Source: Burkholderiales bacterium (GTDB lineage: Bacteria > Pseudomonadota > Gammaproteobacteria > Burkholderiales > Burkholderiaceae). From it: DNA of 8,662 nt. Below, piece by piece: positions 1-5,322 of the stretch. The translations under genes were made by a program, and so were the position numbers. The notes under the pieces were generated by a model, which made no database searches, was not told the origin of the DNA, and worked only from the letters and a program-made list of their open reading frames with translations. The stretch is from the NCBI GenBank assembly GCA_947372535.1, contig CANBUA010000210.1, forward strand, positions 1 through 8,662, in the 5' to 3' direction. Position 1 is the first letter of the stretch, and every line of letters starts with the position of its first letter.

Positions 1-60
1 TTCATGGAGTTGGTTGAGCGCACTGAAGAAGGTGCTGCTGAAGCCGTCGCTGCTGAATAA
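1..60 (+). CDS. C-terminal end of an unidentified protein (5' part outside the window)
   Basis: The first 19 codons are open in frame 1 and end at a TAA at 58-60, giving a C-terminus that reads FMELVERTEEGAAEAVAAE. The tail is acidic and rich in Ala and Glu. An intrinsic terminator follows 21 bases after the stop, which supports this as the true end of a gene. Too little is visible to assign a family, and the upstream sequence is needed. It could also be a chance open frame, but the terminator placement argues against that. Confidence 0.6.
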   Translation, partial: FMELVERTEEGAAEAVAAE

Positions 61-81
61 GCCAAGCCTTGCTTGCGCATG

Positions 82-107
82 AAAGGCCAGCGTCAGCTGG
101 CCTTTTT
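82..107 (+). terminator. Intrinsic terminator of the upstream partial gene
   Basis: A perfect 10-bp stem (82-91 with 96-105, AAAGGCCAGC against GCTGGCCTTT) encloses a GTCA tetraloop and runs into a five-T tract (103-107). It lies 21 bases after the stop codon at 58-60. Confidence 0.9.
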
Positions 108-215
108 CATGGGCGCTCGCATGAGTGCTCGATCAGGCAGACGTGTGCATGTGGTGGTGTGGGATGTTGCTGCTGCTGGTCGCGGCATCTTTTTTGAAGA
201 TTCTTGACTTAAAGC

Positions 216-243
216 TTGCAAACCATGAAATGCATGCTATAGT
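216..243 (+). promoter_or_regulatory. Promoter of the initiator tRNA gene (-35 TTGCAA, extended -10 TATAGT)
   Basis: TTGCAA at 216-221 and TATAGT at 238-243 are separated by 16 bases. The -10 is preceded by TGC (235-237), which makes an extended -10. A start about seven bases downstream would fall near 250, six bases before the mature tRNA 5' end. A TTGACT at 204-209 is a better -35 match but is 28 bases from the -10, too far to pair with it. Confidence 0.7.
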
Positions 244-255
244 CTATTTCTCTGT

Positions 256-332
<77 letters not shown>

Positions 333-341
333 AAATGTATG

Positions 342-373
342 AAAGCCGATCAATGAAAATTGATCGGCTTTTT
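342..373 (+). terminator. Intrinsic terminator of tRNA-fMet
   Basis: A perfect 13-bp stem (342-354 with 359-371) carries a GAAA tetraloop (355-358) and ends in a T-run (369-373). It starts nine bases after the tRNA CCA end. Confidence 0.92.
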
Positions 374-457
374 GCATTTCAGCGGCGATTCGATCCCCGA
401 CTGACATCAAGGCGTAAGCCCCTAGCTTGAGGCCCATGAGGGGGCCGCCAGGCGGCG

Positions 458-463
458 TACAAT
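458..463 (+). promoter_or_regulatory. Candidate -10 element (TACAAT) for ilvE
   Basis: TACAAT at 458-463 is the best -10 match between the tRNA terminator and ilvE and would give a leader of about 130 nt. No good -35 lies at 16-18 bases; the hexamers there (around 434-441) match TTGACA poorly. The spacer is filled by a GC-rich perfect inverted repeat (444-456). If real, this promoter probably needs an activator or is weak. Confidence 0.4.
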
Positions 464-493
464 GCCCGGTTTTGCGCAGGGTCCTGTCTGTGC

Positions 494-533
494 GTGCTTG
501 CGGCCGGCATCAGCGAGATGCCGTCGCAAGTGC
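494..533 (+). promoter_or_regulatory. Long hairpin in the ilvE leader
   Basis: Two perfect stem blocks stack on each other. CTTGCG (497-502) pairs with CGCAAG (525-530), and CGGCATC (505-511) pairs with GATGCCG (517-523). They are separated by a small internal loop (GC against T) and capped by AGCGA. Two wobbles and a G-C pair extend the base to 494/533. No T-tract follows, so it is not an intrinsic terminator. It ends about 53 bases before the ilvE ribosome binding site. Its role is unknown. Confidence 0.6.
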
Positions 534-599
534 GGGGCGAAGGGGGGCCAGGCGCTGCTCGGTAGGTTGCAGCTCATGAGAGCTTGAAAGGATTTTTTC

Positions 600-1523
600 A
601 TGTCGATGGACGATCGCGACGGCAAGATTTGGATGGACGGCCAGATGGTCGAGTGGCGCGATGCCAAGATCCACGTGCTCACGCACACCTTGCACTATGG
701 CTGCGGTGCTTTTGAAGGCGTCCGCGCCTACAACACCGTCAATGGCACGGCGATCTTCCGTCTCCATGAGCACACCGAACGCCTGTTCAACAGTGCCAAG
801 ATCCTGCGCATGCCCATGCCGTTCACGATGGACCAGGTCATGCAGGCGCAACTCGATGTGGTCAAGGCCAACAACCTGGAAAGCTGTTACTTGCGTCCCC
901 TGGTCTGGCTGGGATCGGAAAAGCTCGGTGTGAGCCCCAAGGGTGCCAAGGTGCATGTGATGGTGGCGGCCTGGCCCTGGGGTGCTTACCTGGGCGAAGA
1001 CGGCCTCAAGCGTGGCATCCGCGTCAAGACCTCCAGCTACACGCGTCACCACGTCAACATCACCATGACGCAGGCCAAGGCGGTGAGCAACTACACCAAC
1101 TCCATCCTGGCTAACATGGAAGCCACGGACGATGGCTACGATGAAGCGCTGCTGTTGGACAGCTCGGGCTTCGTGTCCGAAGGCGCGGGTGAGAACATCT
1201 TCATCATCAAGGCTGGCAAGCTCTACACGCCTGACCTGTCGGCCGGTGCGCTCAACGGCATCACCCGCAATACGATTTTCGCGATCTGCCAGGACTTGGG
1301 CCTGGAGATCAAGGAAAAGCGCATCACGCGTGATGAGGTCTATATCTGCGATGAGGCCTTCTTCACGGGCACGGCTGCTGAAGTGACACCGATTCGTGAA
1401 CTCGACCGCATCGAGATCGGACAAGGCTCGCGTGGCCCGATCACCGAGAAGATCCAAGCCGCGTTCTTTGACATCGTCAATGGCCGCAACCCCAAGTACG
1501 CCGAGTGGCTGTCCAAGGTCTGA
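600..1523 (+). CDS. ilvE: Branched-chain amino acid aminotransferase
   Basis: IlvE is a cytosolic PLP enzyme of fold type IV. It moves the amino group between glutamate and the 2-oxo acids of Leu, Ile and Val, the last step of their synthesis. The 307-aa protein has the usual family length and aligns by eye end to end with E. coli IlvE. Visible residues are Lys160 (TQAKAVSNY), the expected Schiff-base lysine; Arg61 for the PLP phosphate; Glu194 in VSEGAGEN, which contacts the pyridine nitrogen; and the GTAAEVTP motif near 257-264. The ATG at 600 is chosen because AAAGGA (587-592) lies seven bases upstream and the N-terminus MSMDDRDGKIW is typical of Burkholderiales homologues. It is followed after three bases by the zinc-finger gene, so the two are probably cotranscribed. 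The leader carries a long hairpin. Confidence 0.97.
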   Translation: MSMDDRDGKIWMDGQMVEWRDAKIHVLTHTLHYGCGAFEGVRAYNTVNGTAIFRLHEHTERLFNSAKILRMPMPFTMDQVMQAQLDVVKANNLESCYLRPLVWLGSEKLGVSPKGAKVHVMVAAWPWGAYLGEDGLKRGIRVKTSSYTRHHVNITMTQAKAVSNYTNSILANMEATDDGYDEALLLDSSGFVSEGAGENIFIIKAGKLYTPDLSAGALNGITRNTIFAICQDLGLEIKEKRITRDEVYICDEAFFTGTAAEVTPIRELDRIEIGQGSRGPITEKIQAAFFDIVNGRNPKYAEWLSKV

Positions 1524-1526
1524 ACC

Positions 1527-1748
1527 ATGAGCACCAACAACTCCCAAACCCCCAAGGCTGTCGTGGAAGTGACGGCCGCTGACGTGCAAGGACCGGGCGT
1601 TGTGTTTTGCCCCAATCCGAAGCAGCCGCTGTGGAGCAATCACCCCCGGGTGTACATCGACTTGGCCACCACCGGTGAAGGGCGTTGTCCTTACTGTGGC
1701 ACCAGCTATCGATTGAAGGCCGGTGAAGTGATCGGACATGGCCACTGA
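1527..1748 (+). CDS. CHCC-type zinc-finger domain protein
   Basis: This small 73-aa protein has the CHCC zinc-finger signature: Cys28 (VVFCPNP), His39 (SNHPRVYIDL), then Cys54 and Cys57 in CPYCGTSY. These are the four expected metal ligands. The family (zf-CHCC) is related to the zinc-binding accessory subunit NDUFS6 of respiratory complex I, but the job of the stand-alone bacterial proteins is not established. It begins three bases after the ilvE stop and ends just before a strong terminator, so it is the second gene of an ilvE unit and is probably translated by coupling. There is no signal peptide or membrane segment. The family call is firm; the function is open. Confidence 0.9.
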   Translation: MSTNNSQTPKAVVEVTAADVQGPGVVFCPNPKQPLWSNHPRVYIDLATTGEGRCPYCGTSYRLKAGEVIGHGH

Positions 1749-1798
1749 CAGGGTTTGACCGTCCATGGGGCGGTGGCCCCGTCGGCGTCAGCCAATGG

Positions 1799-1830
1799 AA
1801 CAAAGCCCGCATCAAGCGGGCTTTGTTTTT
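1799..1830 (+). terminator. Intrinsic terminator of the ilvE unit
   Basis: A perfect 12-bp stem (1799-1810 with 1816-1827) has an ATCAA loop and a T-run (1826-1830). It sits between the zinc-finger gene and the converging DUF3455 gene. On the minus strand the same stem is followed by only a short T-rich stretch, so it may act weakly in that direction too. Confidence 0.92.
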
Positions 1831-1851
1831 GGCGGCTCAGTTCAGCTCAGT

Positions 1852-2409
1852 TCACATCGCGGGTTTGTAGAAGGCATAGTCGGCGCGATAGCTCACTTGT
1901 TGGCGTTGACCTTTCTGGTCGGCACCACATGGCAGGGCTGGCGCGATGCCGCCTTGCGTGTTCAAGCGCTGGATGAAGCTCACGCCTTGCATCTTGCCCA
2001 TGCCCATGGCCGGGTTGGCCTTGACCAACTGGAGCGGGATGTTGCCGGCTGAAGCCGGGCTGATGGCCACTTGCTTGCCGGTGACCGTGGAGCCGTCGTT
2101 GGACTCCCAGGTGGGGCCTGCGTAGTACTTGCCGACAGATTGGCCGTCCTTGGTGGTCAAGGTGGCGACAGGCGCCACGAAGGCCCATTCGTATTGGCCG
2201 GCCATGTCTTTCTTGTCACGGCATTCATACGTAATCTCGCCCGCACCCATGGTGTAGAGCGCCAATTGATGGCCTGCCGGGACGCGCACGGCATCGGGCA
2301 AGGCGGCGTTGTCCACGGTGGGCTGCATGGCACATGCGGCCAACAAGGCTGGCAGGAAGGCAGCGAACAGGCCGACGCGGGCCGAGGAGGTGAGTGTTGT
2401 TGGGGTCAT
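1852..2409 (-). CDS. DUF3455 family lipoprotein
   Basis: The 185-aa protein carries a lipoprotein signal: a short hydrophobic stretch ending in the lipobox LAAC with Cys26 as the lipidated residue. Residue +2 is Ala, so outer-membrane sorting is expected. The mature part matches DUF3455 by eye: GAGEITYECR near 55-64, AGPTWESNDGS near 97-107 and a closing TQGGIAPALPCG...YRADYAFY block. Cys63 and Cys161 could form a disulfide. The ATG at 2409 is preferred over the TTG directly before it because AGGAG lies eight bases upstream of the ATG. It is downstream of the ECF sigma/anti-sigma pair on the same strand, separated by 127 bases with an inverted repeat. It is therefore a good candidate member of that sigma regulon. 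The molecular function of DUF3455 is unknown. Confidence 0.87.
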   Translation of the reverse strand: MTPTTLTSSARVGLFAAFLPALLAACAMQPTVDNAALPDAVRVPAGHQLALYTMGAGEITYECRDKKDMAGQYEWAFVAPVATLTTKDGQSVGKYYAGPTWESNDGSTVTGKQVAISPASAGNIPLQLVKANPAMGMGKMQGVSFIQRLNTQGGIAPALPCGADQKGQRQQVSYRADYAFYKPAM

Positions 2410-2434
2410 CAAGAGGGCTCCTGGAGCGTGAATA

Positions 2435-2483
2435 GGATGCCAGCTTCATTGCCTTCATTCATTGAGTGAAGAGGCTGGCATCC
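2435..2483 (-). repeat. Perfect 10-bp inverted repeat upstream of the DUF3455 gene
   Basis: GGATGCCAGC (2435-2444) and GCTGGCATCC (2474-2483) are perfect inverted copies around a 29-base centre. A nested 5-bp stem (2453-2457 with 2467-2471) and direct repeats of CAATGAA on the minus strand lie inside. It falls in the 127-bp gap between the anti-sigma stop and the DUF3455 start, 25 bases before that ATG. No T-run follows on either strand. It may be an operator or an mRNA-stabilising hairpin. Confidence 0.7.
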
Positions 2484-2536
2484 CTCTCTACGCGCCCCAG
2501 GCTTGACTGGATGCAGCGCCGGGCGGGTAAGGCCGC

Positions 2537-3259
2537 TCAGATTTGCAATTTGCCCACGGAAATGACCGGCCCTGTGGGTGAGCCTGTGGGCGAGCCGCCC
2601 GAAGGCTCGACGCTGATGGCCAATCCGCCGGTGCCTGTCAGCAGGGCAGCGCGTTTGACCGTGGTGGCGTGGTCGGTGGATACCAGCCCCAGCGACTTCG
2701 GTCCCGAGCCGTCTGCGGGCAGGGCCCAGAGTTCCAGCGCCTGGCGCGCCGTGACCGTGGCGCCGGCAATCGGTTTGAGCACCAGGCTGCGCCCGTCGCC
2801 GCCGATGCTGGCCACGAACTGGGCGGCTGCGCCGGTGGAGACGTTCTGCATGGCTGGATCGGTCGAATTGAGCACGACCACGATGGGTGGCTGCACGGGC
2901 GATGGCTGTTCCAGCAGCAGACCCAGGCTGAGGGCGGACACGGTGGCGACGGCGGCGAAGCCCTGCCACAGGCCCAGCCGTTGCCACCAGCGGGTCACGC
3001 TGGCCAGGGCATCGGTGGCGGCGGTCTGGGCGCCGAACAGGCGTTGTTCGATGCTCAGCCACACCTTGGCACTCGGTTCGACGGGCGAGATGTCGGCGGA
3101 AAGCACGCCCAGGCGGGTCTGCCAATCCAGGACGGATTGGCGCAGGTTGGCGTGGGAGGGCAGCAGGTTCTCGAAACGGCGGCGTGCAGGCCCGTGAAGG
3201 GTGCCCAACACGTAGTCGGCGGCCAAGCGATCGGCCAGGGGGCGGCGGCTGTAATCCAT
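2537..3259 (-). CDS. Anti-sigma factor, RskA-type membrane protein
   Basis: This 240-aa protein should hold the neighbouring ECF sigma factor inactive at the inner membrane. Residues 1-45 (LAADYVLGTLHGPARRRFE) form a cytoplasmic anti-sigma domain of the kind found in anti-sigma-K proteins. It has no zinc-binding HxxxCxxC motif. One membrane segment is visible at about 98-116. The remaining roughly 120 residues are predicted periplasmic, resemble the RskA C-terminal domain (ELWALPADG, AISVEPSGGSPTGSPTGPV) and would act as the sensory part. Its ATG follows the sigma stop codon after one base, so the two are translationally coupled and made in matched amounts. Release is probably by regulated proteolysis as in other RskA proteins, which is an inference from the family. 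The signal is unknown. Confidence 0.9.
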   Translation of the reverse strand: MDYSRRPLADRLAADYVLGTLHGPARRRFENLLPSHANLRQSVLDWQTRLGVLSADISPVEPSAKVWLSIEQRLFGAQTAATDALASVTRWWQRLGLWQGFAAVATVSALSLGLLLEQPSPVQPPIVVVLNSTDPAMQNVSTGAAAQFVASIGGDGRSLVLKPIAGATVTARQALELWALPADGSGPKSLGLVSTDHATTVKRAALLTGTGGLAISVEPSGGSPTGSPTGPVISVGKLQI

Positions 3260-3260
3260 G

Positions 3261-3860
3261 TCAGTTCAATGCCAATGCGGCCCGCTCAAGGCAGGATTTG
3301 AGTGATTGCATGCCGCGGCGGACCCAGCTTTTGACTGTGCCCAGAGGCTGGCCCATGTGGTCGGCCACCTCGGCGTGCGACAGGCCTTGGTAGTAGGCCA
3401 GCGCCAAAGAGCTTTTCTGCTCGGCCGTGAGGCCCTGCATGCATTGTTCGAGCGCCCGAGCGCGGCTGGAGCGCTCCAGCATCTCAGGTGGGGTGGGGGA
3501 ATCGTCGGCGATGTGATCCAGCAAGTCATGTTCAGTCTCCTCGTCCGCGCCAGCCACGGTGCTGCTGATGGTGTGCACCTCGGTCTGCTTGCGGCGCAGG
3601 CTGTCAATGGCCCGGTGACGGGCGATGCTCACCAGCCAGGTGGAGGCCTGGCTCAAAGCAGGATTGAAGCTCTGCGCCGCGCGCCAGACGTTGATGTAGA
3701 CCTCTTGCAGGACATCCTCGGCTTGGGCTCGGTTACCTTGAATACGCAGGATCACGCCAAGTAGATGCGCGCTCGAATGCTTGTAAAGCGTGGCAAATGC
3801 CGCGCGATCGCCCAATGCGGTGCGGCTGAGGAGATCGCCGAGTTCGTGGGCTTGTCGCAT
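3261..3860 (-). CDS. ECF-family RNA polymerase sigma factor
   Basis: This 199-aa protein is a two-domain extracytoplasmic-function sigma factor. Region 2 runs through about residues 22-92, with the core-binding and -10 recognition helix AEDVLQEVYINVWRAA followed by STWLVSIARHRAIDSLRR. Region 4 (about 135-195) has the helix-turn-helix SHAEVADHMGQPLGTVKSWV for the -35 element. An acidic linker (about 95-130) joins them. The frame stays open further upstream, but that part is antisense to purU. The ATG at 3860 is the first credible start, and no ATG, GTG or TTG lies in frame in the intergenic gap. No Shine-Dalgarno sequence precedes it, which is odd. The coupled RskA-type anti-sigma gene suggests a SigK-like group responding to an envelope or redox signal; that subgroup is an inference. 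Confidence 0.92.
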   Translation of the reverse strand: MRQAHELGDLLSRTALGDRAAFATLYKHSSAHLLGVILRIQGNRAQAEDVLQEVYINVWRAAQSFNPALSQASTWLVSIARHRAIDSLRRKQTEVHTISSTVAGADEETEHDLLDHIADDSPTPPEMLERSSRARALEQCMQGLTAEQKSSLALAYYQGLSHAEVADHMGQPLGTVKSWVRRGMQSLKSCLERAALALN

Positions 3861-3889
3861 GAGGCATCTGGAGAAGCTGGAGGTAGTCC

Positions 3890-3917
3890 ATTCTAGGAGG
3901 CATGCGACACCTACAAT
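3890..3917. promoter_or_regulatory. Divergent promoter region with an imperfect dyad between the sigma factor gene and purU
   Basis: On the plus strand TACAAT (3912-3917) is a good -10, with its end only nine bases before the purU ATG. On the minus strand TAGAAT (positions 3895 to 3890) could be a -10 for the sigma gene, about 30 bases before its ATG. Neither has a convincing -35. The two lie in the arms of an imperfect inverted repeat: ATTCTAGGAG (3890-3899) against the reverse complement of 3908-3917, ATTGTAGGTG, matches at 8 of 10 positions around an 8-base centre. The shared site could serve one regulator for both directions. Confidence 0.45.
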
Positions 3918-3926
3918 GGCACGACC

Positions 3927-4811
3927 ATGAAAGCATCGAGCGAATTTGTTCTGACCCTCTCGTGCCAGGATGCCAAAGGCATCGTGCACGCGGTTTCCGG
4001 CCTGCTGTTTCAAGCAGGTTGCAACATCCTGGACTCTCAGCAGTACGGTGATGTGTCCTGCGAAGACAGCACCGGGCTGTTTTTCATGCGTGTGCACTTC
4101 GAGGCGCCTGAGCACTTGGGCGATGCGGGCCAGCTCGAAAAACTGTTTTCGCACGTGCGTGAGCAGTTCGCCATGACGACGACTATTCGCGCCATGGCGC
4201 GCAAGCCGCGCGTGCTGGTGATGGTCAGCAAACACGGCCATTGCCTCAACGATTTGTTATTCCGCTGGCGATCGGGCTGGTTGCCGGTCGACATCACCGG
4301 CATCGTCTCCAACCACCCGGATTTCACCGAGCTGGCCGCCAGTTACGGCGTGCCCTTTCACCACCTGCCTTTGCCCACCGGCGCCTCCAACGAGGTCAAG
4401 CGCGCCCAGGAGCTGGAGGTCGAGGCCCTGGTCGAGCAGGGCGGGGTGGACCTGGTAGTGCTGGCGCGTTACATGCAGATCCTCAGCGCGGAGTTCTGCG
4501 GCTTCCTCAAGGGGCGGGCGATCAACATCCACCACAGCTTCCTGCCCAGTTTCAAGGGTGCGCGCCCCTACTACCAGGCGCATGACCGTGGCGTCAAATT
4601 GATTGGCGCGACCGCGCACTACGTGACAGCCGATCTGGACGAGGGCCCGATCATCGAGCAGGATGTGGAGCGCGTCGACCACACCCTGAGCCCAGAGGAT
4701 TTCACGGCGGTCGGGCGTGATGTGGAGTGCATCGTGCTGGCGCGTGCCGTCAAATGGCATGCCGAACACCGCGTGCTCATGAATGGCCACAAGACCGTGG
4801 TGTTTGGCTGA
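3927..4811 (+). CDS. purU: Formyltetrahydrofolate deformylase
   Basis: PurU hydrolyses 10-formyl-tetrahydrofolate to formate and tetrahydrofolate, balancing the one-carbon pool and supplying formate for PurT-type purine synthesis. At 294 aa it is close to E. coli PurU (280 aa). Residues 6-85 form an ACT regulatory domain (FVLTLSCQDAKGIVHAVSG). Residues 94-290 form the formyltransferase-type hydrolase domain. The catalytic Asn/His/Asp set is seen as Asn200 and His202 in INIHHSFLP and Asp238 in ADLDEGPI. The family-specific GARPYYQAHDRGVKLIGATAHYV stretch is intact apart from conservative changes. The ATG at 3927 is secure: an in-frame TAG at 3894 and no other start codon lie upstream. There is no Shine-Dalgarno sequence, and the likely -10 is so close that the mRNA may be leaderless. 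It is divergent from the ECF sigma gene. Confidence 0.96.
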   Translation: MKASSEFVLTLSCQDAKGIVHAVSGLLFQAGCNILDSQQYGDVSCEDSTGLFFMRVHFEAPEHLGDAGQLEKLFSHVREQFAMTTTIRAMARKPRVLVMVSKHGHCLNDLLFRWRSGWLPVDITGIVSNHPDFTELAASYGVPFHHLPLPTGASNEVKRAQELEVEALVEQGGVDLVVLARYMQILSAEFCGFLKGRAINIHHSFLPSFKGARPYYQAHDRGVKLIGATAHYVTADLDEGPIIEQDVERVDHTLSPEDFTAVGRDVECIVLARAVKWHAEHRVLMNGHKTVVFG

Positions 4812-4837
4812 TTGATCGATCAAAGCAGGCTGCCTGC
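4812..4837. repeat. Twelve-base palindrome and small hairpin after purU
   Basis: TTGATCGATCAA (4812-4823) is a perfect palindrome directly after the purU stop. It is followed by GCAGG/CCTGC (4825-4829 and 4833-4837) around a three-base loop. There is no T-run, so this does not look like an intrinsic terminator. It lies just before the ribosome binding site of the next gene. Confidence 0.5.
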
Positions 4838-4858
4838 CCGGCGACCCCAGGAGGAATG

Positions 4859-5317
4859 ATGGCGGATTTCCGTTCCCAGAAAGTGGCCCAGGCGGCCATG
4901 ATGGCCTCGGCCGACGACACCGAGGTGGCTTTCTACGAAGCCATGCAGCAGGCCGACATCGAGCGGCTCATGAGCTTGTGGTCGGATGATGACGACATCG
5001 CCTGTGTTCACCCGGGAGGGCCGCGCCTGGTCGGATCGGTGGCGATTCGGGCGGGTTTTGACGCGGTGTTCGCTGGTGGCGGTGTGCGCGTGACGCCCGC
5101 CCAGGTGCGCCGCGTGGACACGCCTGGGTGTTCGGTACACCACGTGCTGGAGAAGGTGCAGGCGCTGACCTCGGAAGGCTTGCAGACCGCTTATGTGCTG
5201 GCCAGCAATGTCTACGTGCGCACGGGTCAAGGGTGGCGGCTGGTACTGCACCACGCCAGCCCGGGCCAAGCCGATGACATGCAAGAGATGATCGAAGCCT
5301 CTTCCGTGCTGCATTGA
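4859..5317 (+). CDS. NTF2/SnoaL-like family protein
   Basis: This 152-aa protein belongs to the nuclear transport factor 2-like superfamily, a cone-shaped alpha+beta barrel with a single pocket. Visible family wording includes EVAFYEAMQQADIERLMSLW, a run of four Asp, ACVHPGGPRLVG and VYVRTGQGWRLVLHHASP. The protein is cytosolic, with no signal peptide. Most such proteins have no known substrate, so no reaction is proposed. Two in-frame ATGs lie side by side (4856 and 4859). The AGGAGG at 4849-4854 sits one base from the first and four from the second, so the second is preferred. The gene runs close to the alpha/beta hydrolase gene (five bases between stop and the chosen ATG), suggesting an operon. 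It may be transcribed with purU or from its own promoter; none is evident. Confidence 0.87.
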   Translation: MADFRSQKVAQAAMMASADDTEVAFYEAMQQADIERLMSLWSDDDDIACVHPGGPRLVGSVAIRAGFDAVFAGGGVRVTPAQVRRVDTPGCSVHHVLEKVQALTSEGLQTAYVLASNVYVRTGQGWRLVLHHASPGQADDMQEMIEASSVLH

Positions 5318-5322
5318 CCCGG

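Noticed and set aside
462..587. Leader peptide for ilvE (41 codons from ATG 462)
   Set aside because: It has no ribosome binding site, overlaps the candidate -10, and has no run of Ile, Leu or Val codons.
510..1766. Long minus-strand open frame of 418 codons opposite ilvE
   Set aside because: It is a mirror of ilvE and the zinc-finger gene, produced by high GC third positions, and shows no family motif.
2466..3197. Plus-strand open frame opposite the anti-sigma gene
   Set aside because: It is a shadow of the minus-strand gene, which has recognisable domains and coupling to the sigma gene.
3902..4060. Alternative start for a frame beginning at ATG 3902 behind AGGAGG (3895-3900)
   Set aside because: The spacing is one base, the frame differs from purU and its product has no protein character.
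3861..4241. Upstream extension of the sigma-factor frame to 4241
   Set aside because: It would overlap purU antisense and adds about 127 residues that sigma factors of this family do not have.
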